22,207 nucleotides of DNA from UBA2421 sp964641895 (GTDB lineage Bacteria; Planctomycetota; Phycisphaerae; Tepidisphaerales; Tepidisphaeraceae). The stretch spans positions 1 to 22,207 of the forward strand of contig CAZXLA010000040.1 of the NCBI GenBank assembly GCA_964641895.1, written 5' to 3'. Below are positions 7,048-15,190 of the stretch, in pieces. Under the pieces are notes generated by a model. The model was not told the origin of the DNA. It saw nothing but the letters and a program-made list of their open reading frames with translations, and did not search any database. Position 1 is the first letter of the stretch. Each line of letters opens with the position of its first letter. The translations under genes and the position numbers were made by a program.

Positions 7048-7941
7048 ATGACCAACCGCCTCCCCGAATCTTCCCTTCGCATCGGCCTGCCTTCGGGTAG
7101 TCTGCAGGCCGCTACAGTCGACCTGTTCGGCAAGGCCGGGTATCGCTTGCGCATTGCCGATCGCAGCGTGTTCCCGCAGTTTGATGATCCGCAGATCGCC
7201 GCGGTGCTTTTTCGGGCGCAGGAGATCAGCCGTTACGTGGTCGATGGTATTATCGATTGCGGCCTGACCGGTTACGACTGGATCGTTGAAAACGGCAGCC
7301 AGAATGAGATCGTCGAGATCTGCGAACTGGAGTATTCCCGCGCCAGCAGCAACCCGGCCCAATGGGTGCTGGCGGTGCCCGATGAAAGCGACATTCAATC
7401 GCCGGAAGACTTCCGCGGCAAAATCGTGGCCACCGAACTGGTGAACACCACCCGGCGGTATTTTGCCGAGAAGAATATTCCTGTCACGGTCGAGTTCAGT
7501 TGGGGCACCACCGAAATCAAAGCCCGACTGCTCGATGGCATTGTTGATATCACCGAAACCGGTTCGAGCATTCGCGCCAACAACCTGCGCATCGTCGATA
7601 CCATTCTCAGCAGCACCACGCGGTTCATTGCATCCAAACGTGCATGGGATGTGCCGTGGAAGCGCGAGAAAATGGAGAATATCGCCATGCTGCTCCGCGG
7701 GGCGATCGAGGCGCGGACGAAAATTGGTTTGAAGATGAACTGCCCCGAAGCGTCATTGCCCGCCATCGTCGCGATGCTGCCGGCGGAGAAAAGCCCCACC
7801 ATCAGCCGGCTGAGCGATGCTGCGTGGGTGGCGATCGAGGTGATTCTGGAAGAAAAGCAGGAACGCGAGCTGATTCCCAAGCTCAAGCGCGCCGGGGCGA
7901 GCGGGATCATTACTTATCCGCTCAACAAAGTCATTCCATAA
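7048..7941 (+). CDS. hisG: ATP phosphoribosyltransferase (long form)
   Basis: HisG catalyses the first step of histidine biosynthesis, condensing ATP with PRPP to give phosphoribosyl-ATP, in the cytoplasm. The 297-residue protein has GLPSGSL (13-19) near the N-terminus, DCGLTGYDW (70-78), and the PRPP-binding signature ETGSSIRANN (170-179). Residues about 222-295 form the HisG_C regulatory domain, so this is the long form, which in other bacteria is inhibited by histidine and does not need HisZ. No other his gene lies in the window, so the gene is detached from any histidine operon and travels with translation genes. The ATG at 7048 gives the natural N-terminus. The gap to the next gene is only 28 bases. 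Confidence 0.95.
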   Translation: MTNRLPESSLRIGLPSGSLQAATVDLFGKAGYRLRIADRSVFPQFDDPQIAAVLFRAQEISRYVVDGIIDCGLTGYDWIVENGSQNEIVEICELEYSRASSNPAQWVLAVPDESDIQSPEDFRGKIVATELVNTTRRYFAEKNIPVTVEFSWGTTEIKARLLDGIVDITETGSSIRANNLRIVDTILSSTTRFIASKRAWDVPWKREKMENIAMLLRGAIEARTKIGLKMNCPEASLPAIVAMLPAEKSPTISRLSDAAWVAIEVILEEKQERELIPKLKRAGASGIITYPLNKVIP

Positions 7942-7969
7942 TTGAGTTGCGTCACTAGGATTAAGGGTG

Positions 7970-10714
7970 ATGCCACTTAGCCTGCCCATTCGGTTTGCGG
8001 TTGTTGTAGCGACAGCGTTCGCGCTGGGCGGCTGCGCGCCGACGAAGCGCAGCAGCATCGTCGAAACCACCCAACCATTGGTGGTCGCCAAAGCGGTGGA
8101 TCCGAAGGCCGAACTGACGCTCGACCAGATCGCGCCCGATGCCGGCGAAGCCATTGCCGCGGCACCGGCGACAGCGTGGGCAACAACGGCGGGCGCGACA
8201 ACGGCGTGGGCAACAACGGCACCGTCCACGCAACCCTCACTTGATGCGCTCGAATACTACGCCCGCGGCCGCGCGTCGCTGGCGGCGCGTGAACCGCCGT
8301 ATGCCGCCGTGACGTTGCTGGAGAAGGCGGCGCAGTTCGACCCCCATTCCGCCGCCGTGCAGTACCAGCTTGCCAAGGCATATCTTGCCGCATCGCTGCC
8401 CGATAAGGCCATGAAGGCGTTTGAGCGCGCCGTCGCCATCAAGCCCGACTGGCTGGAGGCTCAGCACGACCTGGCGCGGCTGCAAGTACGCTATTCGCCC
8501 GATCGAGCGCTGCGGACGCTGATCATTGCCACCAAGACGCACGATTACGCCACCAACGACGGCGCCGCCGCCGCAGTGGATTACGATTTGGCGCGGCTGC
8601 TCCAGCAAAATGGTCACGAGCGCGCCGCCATCGAGCAATATGAAAAACTATTGTGGCGGCTCTCGCGCAAATCGCTGTCGATCCGGGGAAACCCACAGGT
8701 GGCGGCGCTGGCTCGCAGGCCCGAACCGTTACAGGTTGAACTGGCGCGCCTCTACGAGCGGCGCGGAAAGTACGCGGCGGCCATCTCGCTTTATCAGAAA
8801 ATTGCCGAAACCGCGCCCGACGCATTCGAACCTCAGGCGCGCCTCGTTCGCGTGCAACTCGCGGCGGGGGAGGCCGACAAGGCTCGACAACGCGCTGGCG
8901 AATTGGTTCGAAAGTTCCGCGCCAGCCCACCCTCAATTGAGTTGCTCCGCGACGTCTACCGCGCCGATGGCGCCGATGGTGACGCACGCGCGCTCCAGGA
9001 ACTTCAGAAGCTGCAACAAGGTTCGCCCGACGATCAATCGATCACGCTGGCGCTGGTCGAGCTTCTGGCGGCGCAAGGGCGGGAGGCGGACGCCGAATCG
9101 CTCATCGCCAGCGCTGCAACACAGGGCCGGCCGAACATTGCTTTGCTCCGGCGTCTGGTGCGCCTCGGGCTGAAGCGGGGTGACGCATCGGCATCAGCCC
9201 GGGCAATCGTCGCCGCGACGGTTCGGGCGCCCAAGTCCACCGTCGAGCTCGCCCCGCTCTGGTCGCCGCTGGTGCAAAGCTGGCGGCCTGGGGTGCTGCG
9301 GCCGGATGATCTTGCGAGGCTTGCCGTCGCCCCCGAAGCCGAGGCGGCAAAGCAATATTGGCTGGCGCGGGTGGCCGCAGAAGCGGGGCGGAATGTCGTC
9401 AGCCGCGCGGCGCTGCAAAAAGCAATTGACGCCCGCCCGATATTCGCCGCGGCGTGGCTTCTGCGGGTCGAGCAAATCTGGCTGGATCAGCGCAGCGATG
9501 ACGAGAAAAAATCCTCGGTGGTCGAGTTTGCCGCATCGGCTCGGTCGGCCGGCGATGAAAACTTGGCGCTGATGATCGAAGCCATCAGCGCCGCCCGCTC
9601 GCTGCCGTCGCCCACTGAACTGCCGCTGTTCGCCAAGGCGCTGCAATCACCCGGCATTGATCCGCCGGCAGAGTTTCAGTTGGCGCATGCGGTCTCGCTT
9701 TTTCGCGCCAACCAGACGCAGAAGTTTGAACAGGCGATGTGGAAGCTGATCAGCGATTACCCCGCGTTCGATCAGGGTTACCTGCTGCTCATCGGCCACT
9801 ACACGCAAAGCAGCGCCGCTGGCCCGGCGCTGAAGGTGGTGAACACGTGGCTGGCGAACGATCCGACGTCGGTCGGCGCGCGGCTGGAACAGGCCGATGC
9901 CCTGATCGCCACACGGCAGGAAGCCGCCGCCGAGGTGCTGCTGGCCGATCTTGCTGATGAAACCGATTCCGATCCCGCGGTGCTCAACAAGATGCGTTTG
10001 GCGTTCGCCCAATCCGGCCGGATGGAGCGCTTTCTTGAAGAGTTAGGGCGGCGTCGGCGCGCCGTTCCCAAAAATGGGAACCTGATCCAAGCGATCGTGT
10101 TAACTCAGATCGCGCAGGGACAAACCCCCGCGGCGGTGCGGGAACTCGAAGCCGCCGCCGCCGATGCCGCCGGCGAGCCGAATCTGCTTTATTTCGTCGC
10201 GAACGTCTTTCATCAGCTCGGCGAGAAATTGCGCACCGAAGAGTTAATGGCACAAGCGCTGCAGATCGATCCGCGGCACGTTGCATGCAACAACGATCTG
10301 GCCTATTTCTGGATCGAAGCCGGTAAAGAACTGCCCCGCGCCGAGGCGATGGCCCGCATTGCCGTGGCCGCCGAGCCGGATAATTCGGCCTATCTCGACA
10401 CCCTCGGCTGGGCGTTGTACAAGCAAGGTCGCTTCAACGATGCCCGAGGGTATCTTGCCACAGCGGTTGATAATGCTTCGCCGGTCGACCCGGTGCTGAT
10501 TGATCACTACGCCGATGTGCTTTACCGTTTGGGCGACACGGAGTCGGCCGCCTCAAGCTGGCGGCGGGCGCAGGAGCTTCTCGGACAAATCAGAAGCGAT
10601 CGCGAAGAATACACGCGGCTCCGAGTCGATCTGCAGAATAAACTCCGCCAGCGCGCCGAAGGCGTGCCGGTGGAAGTGGCGCCGATCGTCGAGGCGAGAA
10701 CCGATGGAAAGTGA
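7970..10714 (+). CDS. Large TPR-repeat lipoprotein
   Basis: The 914-residue product starts with a signal peptide ending in the lipobox ALGGC (Cys22), so it is probably lipid-anchored at the cell envelope. An Ala/Thr/Trp-rich low-complexity linker follows (about 60-85). The rest is dominated by tetratricopeptide-like helical repeats, clearest at about 87-170 (QYQLAKAYLAASLPDKAMKAFERA) and at about 765-890 (NNDLAYFWIEAG and YLDTLGWALYKQGRFNDAR). TPRs mediate protein-protein interaction; no catalytic motif is visible, and the partner is unknown. I take ATG at 7970, with AGGA nine bases upstream (7957-7960), over the GTG directly before it. The gene lies 28 bases after hisG and 106 bases before yebC, so it may share their transcript. 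The specific function is not recognised. Confidence 0.85.
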   Translation: MPLSLPIRFAVVVATAFALGGCAPTKRSSIVETTQPLVVAKAVDPKAELTLDQIAPDAGEAIAAAPATAWATTAGATTAWATTAPSTQPSLDALEYYARGRASLAAREPPYAAVTLLEKAAQFDPHSAAVQYQLAKAYLAASLPDKAMKAFERAVAIKPDWLEAQHDLARLQVRYSPDRALRTLIIATKTHDYATNDGAAAAVDYDLARLLQQNGHERAAIEQYEKLLWRLSRKSLSIRGNPQVAALARRPEPLQVELARLYERRGKYAAAISLYQKIAETAPDAFEPQARLVRVQLAAGEADKARQRAGELVRKFRASPPSIELLRDVYRADGADGDARALQELQKLQQGSPDDQSITLALVELLAAQGREADAESLIASAATQGRPNIALLRRLVRLGLKRGDASASARAIVAATVRAPKSTVELAPLWSPLVQSWRPGVLRPDDLARLAVAPEAEAAKQYWLARVAAEAGRNVVSRAALQKAIDARPIFAAAWLLRVEQIWLDQRSDDEKKSSVVEFAASARSAGDENLALMIEAISAARSLPSPTELPLFAKALQSPGIDPPAEFQLAHAVSLFRANQTQKFEQAMWKLISDYPAFDQGYLLLIGHYTQSSAAGPALKVVNTWLANDPTSVGARLEQADALIATRQEAAAEVLLADLADETDSDPAVLNKMRLAFAQSGRMERFLEELGRRRRAVPKNGNLIQAIVLTQIAQGQTPAAVRELEAAAADAAGEPNLLYFVANVFHQLGEKLRTEELMAQALQIDPRHVACNNDLAYFWIEAGKELPRAEAMARIAVAAEPDNSAYLDTLGWALYKQGRFNDARGYLATAVDNASPVDPVLIDHYADVLYRLGDTESAASSWRRAQELLGQIRSDREEYTRLRVDLQNKLRQRAEGVPVEVAPIVEARTDGK
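8171..8220 (+). repeat. Period-30 in-frame DNA repeat in the lipoprotein linker
   Basis: ACAGCGTGGGCAACAACGGC (8171-8190) recurs with one change at 8201-8220, separated by ten bases. It encodes a repeated TAWATTA peptide in the linker just after the lipid anchor. It probably arose by slippage and could vary in copy number. Confidence 0.7.
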
Positions 10715-10718
10715 AGGA

Positions 10719-10815
10719 GATTTTTGATTTGAGATTTTTAATTTTGGATTGAAGAGCAGCAAGCCGACGCAATGCCGGCCCCCAATCGAAAATCGAAAAT
10801 CAAAAATCGAAAATA
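10719..10815. repeat. Tandem-word palindrome between the TPR gene and yebC (word GATTTTyG)
   Basis: The left arm (10719-10751) and right arm (10783-10815) are both 33 bases long and complementary at about 26 positions. The right arm repeats the 8-mer AATCGAAA, and the left arm repeats GATTTTTG/GATTTGAG-like words. The 31-base loop is GC-rich and unrelated in composition. The right arm ends five bases before the yebC ATG, and its AT content contrasts strongly with the flanking genes. Confidence 0.82.
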
Positions 10816-10820
10816 GAGAT

Positions 10821-11558
10821 ATGGCCGGTCACAGTCATTGGTCGAAAATCAAACGCGCCAAAGGCGCCAACGATGCCATGCGCGGCAAGATCTGGAGCAA
10901 GATCGCCCGCAAAATCATCATCGCCGCCAAAGCCGGTGGCGGAAACCCCGCGGAAAACCTGAGCCTGCGCTATGTGATCGACGAAGCCAAAGCCGTCAAC
11001 ATGCCGCGCGATACGATCGAAAAAGCCATCAAAAAGGGCACCGGCGAACTCGGCGCAGAAAACTACGAGCCCGCCGTTTACGAAGCCTACGCCCCCGGCG
11101 GGGTGGCGATCATGATCGACGCCCTCACCAACAACCGCAGCCGCACCGCGCCCGACCTGCGCGCCGTGCTCGAACGCGCGGGCGGAAACCTTGCGCAAAG
11201 CGGCGCGGTGGCTTTCCAGTTCACCAAGTGCGGCGTGATCACCATCAAGTCAGACGCCATCGCCGAAGACGACCTGATGGAAAAAGCCCTGGAGTTCGGC
11301 GCCGATGATGTAAAGAACCAAGGCGAAGTCTTCGAAGTCATTACCTCGCCCGTCACTTTTCAGAAGGTGAGGGAAGGCTTGGTCAACGCCAAAGTGCCCA
11401 TCGAAGCCGGCGAAGTGACATACCTGCCGAACAATACCGTCAACATCAACGTAGACGCTGCTCAGAAATTGCTCAAACTCGTCGATGCGCTTGAAGATAA
11501 CGAAGACGTCCAAAGTGTGAGTCACAATGCCGAGATTCCCGACAGTGTTACAACGTGA
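10821..11558 (+). CDS. yebC: YebC/TACO1 family protein
   Basis: The 245-residue protein begins MAGHSHWSKIKRAKG, followed by a Lys/Arg-rich helical N-terminal domain and the conserved segments YEPAVYEAYAPGGVAIMID and GGNLAQSGAVAFQF, all diagnostic of YebC. Family members are described as transcriptional regulators and, in mitochondria (TACO1) and some bacteria, as translation factors that help ribosomes through difficult sequences such as polyproline; which applies here cannot be told. I use ATG at 10821 rather than the in-frame ATG at 10749, because the longer version would translate the intergenic palindrome. Only a weak AGAG precedes the ATG. The gene converges on the O-antigen-ligase-like gene. 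Its stop codon lies inside a large hairpin. Confidence 0.95.
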   Translation: MAGHSHWSKIKRAKGANDAMRGKIWSKIARKIIIAAKAGGGNPAENLSLRYVIDEAKAVNMPRDTIEKAIKKGTGELGAENYEPAVYEAYAPGGVAIMIDALTNNRSRTAPDLRAVLERAGGNLAQSGAVAFQFTKCGVITIKSDAIAEDDLMEKALEFGADDVKNQGEVFEVITSPVTFQKVREGLVNAKVPIEAGEVTYLPNNTVNINVDAAQKLLKLVDALEDNEDVQSVSHNAEIPDSVTT

Positions 11559-11606
11559 TCTGGCCTCCTCTCCCGATACCCCGGGGCAGTGCCAAGGAGG
11601 GATCAC
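11555..11606. terminator. Hairpin at the convergent yebC / ligase junction (possible bidirectional terminator)
   Basis: GTGATC (11555-11560, containing the yebC stop) pairs with GATCAC (11601-11606). After a three-base bulge, CCTCC (11564-11568) pairs with GGAGG (11596-11600). The loop contains CTCTCCCGATACCCCGGGG, which resembles a degenerate copy of the REP-like unit at 15018. There is no T-run on either strand, so intrinsic termination is uncertain. A second small GGCGC/GCGCC hairpin follows toward 11632. Confidence 0.4.
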
Positions 11607-11639
11607 ACGCGAGGGCGCGGGCTTCAGCGCCGGGTTTGA

Positions 11640-13874
11640 TCACTTGATGATTAGTAATTTGATGCGATCCAAGTCAGCGGCAGGGAGGCGCTTAGGTTCA
11701 TCGGAATTAAGCTGGTCGTTGAGCTCGATGGTTTTGCGATATTGCTCGCTTGCCTTGGAACGGTCGCCGAAGCGGTCAAAGGTCTCGGCTAAGCGCAGGC
11801 GCGATTGAATGTTGTTCGGGTCGAGCGCGACGGCGGATTGCAAGTCGGCGATGATCTGCCGACGGTTTTGCTTGTTGTCGGGTTGGCTTAGCTGGAATGA
11901 CGCGCGGGTGAGGCGGTAATTGCCGTCTTTTAAGTTGGCGGCGATGGCCTGGCTCAGCCACAGCTCGGTTTCGGCGGGGTCGCGGTTTTCGATGATCAGC
12001 GATCGGCCGGCGCGGTAGGCGTAGTCCGCGTTGCGCAACGGGGCGTTATCAAATGCATACTTATACGCGGCGGTGGCGGCGCGGGGGTTGTTGGCGCGGA
12101 GCAGGTCATCGCCTCTCTGGGCGCGTGTTTCAGCATCGACCAGCGGGAGCACGAACGCGATCAACGCCACCAGCCACGCAGTAAGCGCGGCGCCGGTGAG
12201 TGCGACGCTGGCGCGGTTCCACTTTTTCCTGCCCGCAAGCGATTCGCCGCGCACGCCGATGAGCGCGCCGCACAGCAGCGCGAAAAGCAGCATCGGGCCA
12301 GGTTCGAACAGCGCGAAGTCGATAAGGTTATGTACAAGAAACACCGCAACGGCAGCGATCAGTCCGAGCAGTAGCAGCGGGGCCGGGCGATCATCAAGGT
12401 GAACGCTCTTGGCAGACCGAACCGAAGCGGCCGCGAAGGTGAGCAGCAGCAGGCCGAGCATGAGCAACCGTCGGAGCAGTTCGGTGGCGACGTAGCCCGG
12501 ATCGCGGGCAAAATCGATAGCGGCGAAGGTGTTGAGCAGTGAGGCCAGAATGGCGATCGCCAAAACCAATCCAAGTCCCGGCTTGGTCGCCAGTGCCGGC
12601 TGAGCTGTCGGCGAGGGCGGAAGAATCGGCCGGGTGATTTCCCACGCAAGTCGCACGAGGAAACCGATCATGAGCAATCCGCCGACGACGCCGAGTTCGA
12701 CAAACGCACGCACGAACAGATTGTGCGGGTCTTTGATTTCCTCCGACGCTTCGGGAAGGCGGTGGGCCAGATAGGAGTAGCCGAAGTTGCCGTAGCCCAC
12801 GCCGGTGAGCCAATGGTCTTTGAAAACCGCGGCGCTGCCGAGCCAGTATTTCCATCGGAAGGTGAGGGAATCGTGCAAGAGTGTGCCGTGATACAGGCCG
12901 TGGCCGATCACACCCGACGTGCAAACTGCCGCGAAGCCGCATGCGGCTGCGAAGACGGTTCGACGTCGCTGCGACAACCGCGCGCCGAATTTCCAACCGA
13001 TTGCGATCAACGCGATCGCAATAATGGGCGTCACCAACGCCGCGCGGGCGCCGGTGAAATAGAGCACGTAAAGCGACGCAAGAACGACGACGATCAGCGC
13101 GATCGGCCAGACGGGTTCGTCGCGGTCGCGCAGACGTTGTGCCGCCAGCGCCGCAACGATCGCGGCCAGCGTGACGATCATGGCGGCAGTGGTGTTCGGG
13201 GATGTGTAAAAGCCGAGCATTTCACCGTTAGCGACCTTGCGCGAAAACTGCTTCCAGGCAAAGCTGTCGGCGGTCCAGCCGCGCTCGGCCATGATGCGGG
13301 CTTTGTCTTTCTCGATCATCCGCTGCAGGTCGGCGAGTTCGACGGTGCGATAGAATATTCCCTGCAGCGCGATCACCGCAAGAATGCCCGCCGCCATCGC
13401 CCCGATGACGCGCAGCCGCTGCCACGACCGCACGAGCTGCGACCCGGCCCAGCACACAGCCGCCGCCGCAAGAAAGTGGAACCCGCCCACTCCGGCGGCG
13501 AAGCGGTCGGCCGACCAGAACGTGCTCACCCATGCCAGTAATGCCAAGGCCAGGAACAGTGCGTGCGCGATGGAAAATCGAAGGACGTACGTGCGATCGA
13601 GCGCACGCCGGATGAGCACCAGCAACGCGGGGAGAAAACAGAGCAGGTCGAGTGAAACAGCTGTATCGGGAAGCCCCGCGTGCGGCGCGGCATCGCCGCC
13701 GGGCACGGCATCGAACGCTTCGCGCAGAAAGTCACTGCTGATGCCGCGGGCGATGACCAACGCCACCGCCAGCGCGAAGGCGACGCTGGTGAACATGGGC
13801 AACCAGCGCGACCAGTCGTAATATTCCACGCGAAGGTTGCGATCAGTTGCGGTCTTGCTCGGGGATTTGCTCAT
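11640..13874 (-). CDS. O-antigen ligase/Wzy-like membrane protein with C-terminal TPRs
   Basis: This predicted 744-residue polytopic membrane protein has roughly twelve hydrophobic segments. Central features are the GARAALVTPIIAIALIAIG helix and, after a large loop, DPHNLFVRAFVELGVVGGLLMIGFL, the pattern typical of the Wzy_C/O-antigen ligase superfamily. These enzymes polymerise or transfer polyprenyl-linked glycans outside the membrane. The last about 140 residues are soluble and TPR-like (AATAAYKYAFDNAP and NNIQSRLRLAETFDRFGDRSKASEQYRK), a known fusion in this superfamily. The ATG at 13874 is chosen; an upstream in-frame TTG at 13910 is less likely. The start overlaps the 3' end of the upstream transferase gene by 32 bases, so translation is probably coupled. 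Family is fairly sure; whether it polymerises or ligates, and the glycan, are unknown. Confidence 0.82.
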   Translation of the reverse strand: MSKSPSKTATDRNLRVEYYDWSRWLPMFTSVAFALAVALVIARGISSDFLREAFDAVPGGDAAPHAGLPDTAVSLDLLCFLPALLVLIRRALDRTYVLRFSIAHALFLALALLAWVSTFWSADRFAAGVGGFHFLAAAAVCWAGSQLVRSWQRLRVIGAMAAGILAVIALQGIFYRTVELADLQRMIEKDKARIMAERGWTADSFAWKQFSRKVANGEMLGFYTSPNTTAAMIVTLAAIVAALAAQRLRDRDEPVWPIALIVVVLASLYVLYFTGARAALVTPIIAIALIAIGWKFGARLSQRRRTVFAAACGFAAVCTSGVIGHGLYHGTLLHDSLTFRWKYWLGSAAVFKDHWLTGVGYGNFGYSYLAHRLPEASEEIKDPHNLFVRAFVELGVVGGLLMIGFLVRLAWEITRPILPPSPTAQPALATKPGLGLVLAIAILASLLNTFAAIDFARDPGYVATELLRRLLMLGLLLLTFAAASVRSAKSVHLDDRPAPLLLLGLIAAVAVFLVHNLIDFALFEPGPMLLFALLCGALIGVRGESLAGRKKWNRASVALTGAALTAWLVALIAFVLPLVDAETRAQRGDDLLRANNPRAATAAYKYAFDNAPLRNADYAYRAGRSLIIENRDPAETELWLSQAIAANLKDGNYRLTRASFQLSQPDNKQNRRQIIADLQSAVALDPNNIQSRLRLAETFDRFGDRSKASEQYRKTIELNDQLNSDEPKRLPAADLDRIKLLIIK

Positions 13875-15003
13875 CGTCTCGCCAGGCCTGCGGTAACGGG
13901 TGCTGCTCAAGCAGCGCCACCAGGCCCAATACCAATATCGTCTGACAGAAGATCAGCACTGCGGCCAAAGTGCTGCGAACTTGCGTCAATACAATCGCCG
14001 ACGCGCTTGTTGCGGCGGTCACTAAGTAAATGCAGAGCACGGCCGTGCGGCGGCTCATGCCACGCGCGCACAGGCGGTGGCTGAAGTGATTGGTGTCGCC
14101 TTTAAAAGGAGAGTGCCCGCGGCTCATGCGAATGATCGTCACCACCGCAAAATCGTAAAGCGGCACCGCCAGCACGATGAGCGGCGCGAAGATTGCATAC
14201 CACCCGGCGGCGAAGTCTTCGCCTTTGGGGAGGAATGTGGTGCGCACCGTCAGCACGCCGAGGATGAAGCCGATCACCAGCGACCCCGAATCCCCCATGA
14301 AAATCTTCGCCGGCGGGAAGTTCCAGACCAGGAATCCCAGCACCGCGCCAAGCAGCAGGGCGAGCGTGGCAGCGACAAACCATTGTTCGATGAGAATGGC
14401 CGTGATCAGAAACGCCGTGGTACACACCGCGGCGACGCCGGCGCTCAGGCCGTCCATGTTGTCCAGGAAGTTGAAGGCGTTGGTGATGGCGCCGATCCAG
14501 AGGACCGTGATGAGTATGGAAGGCCAAGTACCGAGTGAGAGAGTGTCGAGTGCGGTCAGCGCCCGGACGTCGAACCAGAAAACGAATGCCGTAATAACCG
14601 CAAGTTGCACGACAAGCTTGGCGTATGGTCCCAACGCGCGCTTGTCGTCGATCAGGCCGAGGATGTGGAGGATCAGCGTTGCGGCGAGGAGACCGAGAGC
14701 GAGGGGAATTTGCTGCTTCGCCCCCCGTGCGAGCGCGAGCATCAGGGCACCGTCGGGAGCAAATCGATCAAGAATTGGACCGGCCGCATTCCAAAGAATT
14801 GCGACCAGCAGTGGTATCGCCACCGCCCAGACGATCGCCACGCCCCCACCCAGCGGCTTGGGGTTGCGGTGGATCTTGCGATGGCCGGGCGAGTCAACGA
14901 AGCCGATGCGCGGCGCGAGCTTGATCATCGCGAACGTGAGCGCGAACGAGAGAACAAAGCTTGCGGCCAGAAGCAGGAGGATGGGAAAAATCACCGGCAG
15001 CAA
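13843..15003 (-). CDS. WecA/TagO/MraY-family polyprenyl-phosphate N-acetylhexosamine-1-phosphate transferase
   Basis: This 386-residue integral membrane enzyme would move a UDP-sugar-1-phosphate onto undecaprenyl phosphate, starting a lipid-linked glycan at the inner face of the membrane. Visible motifs are GLIDDK with D119-D120, NAFNFLDNMDGLSAG (175-189), FPPAKIFMGDSGS (229-241, catalytic-region D238) and HFSHRL (306-311). About ten hydrophobic segments span the protein. The HFSHRL motif and the absence of MraY-specific surroundings favour the WecA/TagO side over peptidoglycan MraY. The start is TTG at 15003 with AGAGG six bases upstream; the first residues are then hydrophobic, as expected for the first membrane helix. 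It overlaps the downstream Wzy-like gene by 32 bases, consistent with one glycan-assembly unit. The sugar is unknown. Confidence 0.92.
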   Translation of the reverse strand: MLPVIFPILLLLAASFVLSFALTFAMIKLAPRIGFVDSPGHRKIHRNPKPLGGGVAIVWAVAIPLLVAILWNAAGPILDRFAPDGALMLALARGAKQQIPLALGLLAATLILHILGLIDDKRALGPYAKLVVQLAVITAFVFWFDVRALTALDTLSLGTWPSILITVLWIGAITNAFNFLDNMDGLSAGVAAVCTTAFLITAILIEQWFVAATLALLLGAVLGFLVWNFPPAKIFMGDSGSLVIGFILGVLTVRTTFLPKGEDFAAGWYAIFAPLIVLAVPLYDFAVVTIIRMSRGHSPFKGDTNHFSHRLCARGMSRRTAVLCIYLVTAATSASAIVLTQVRSTLAAVLIFCQTILVLGLVALLEQHPLPQAWRDDEQIPEQDRN

Positions 15004-15017
15004 ATGTAACCTCTGTT

Positions 15018-15184
15018 CCCCTCTCCCGGTACTCCGGGGGAGGGTTAGGGTGGGGGTTCTTGTGGCGGGTGAATGCGTACGTTCGCCGAGTTACTCACGT
15101 CTTTCAGGTTTTGGGCGAAACACCTGGGCTTGTTCGCCGGAAGAACCCTCACCCCGGCCCTCTCCCGGCGTACCGGGCGAGGGA
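15018..15184. repeat. REPIN-like inverted doublet of a REP-type hairpin unit
   Basis: A 43-base unit at 15018-15060 recurs inverted at 15142-15184, with about 35 of 43 positions complementary. Each unit is itself a hairpin, of the form CCCTCyCCCGG-TAC-CCGGGrGAGGG, followed by a conserved tail GGGTkrGGGTGrGGGTTCT. The units are separated by about 81 bases of unrelated sequence. The doublet fills the gap between prpB and the transferase gene on the minus strand, beginning six bases after the prpB stop. It could act as a transcript-stabilising or terminating structure, but no T-tract is present. A related single unit lies near 21338. Confidence 0.82.
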
Positions 15185-15190
15185 GTGATG

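Noticed and set aside
12723..13541. Long plus-strand ORF (272 codons) antisense to the ligase-like gene
   Set aside because: The product is rich in Arg, Gly, Asp and His without hydrophobic patterning, as expected for a shadow of a GC-rich membrane-protein gene.
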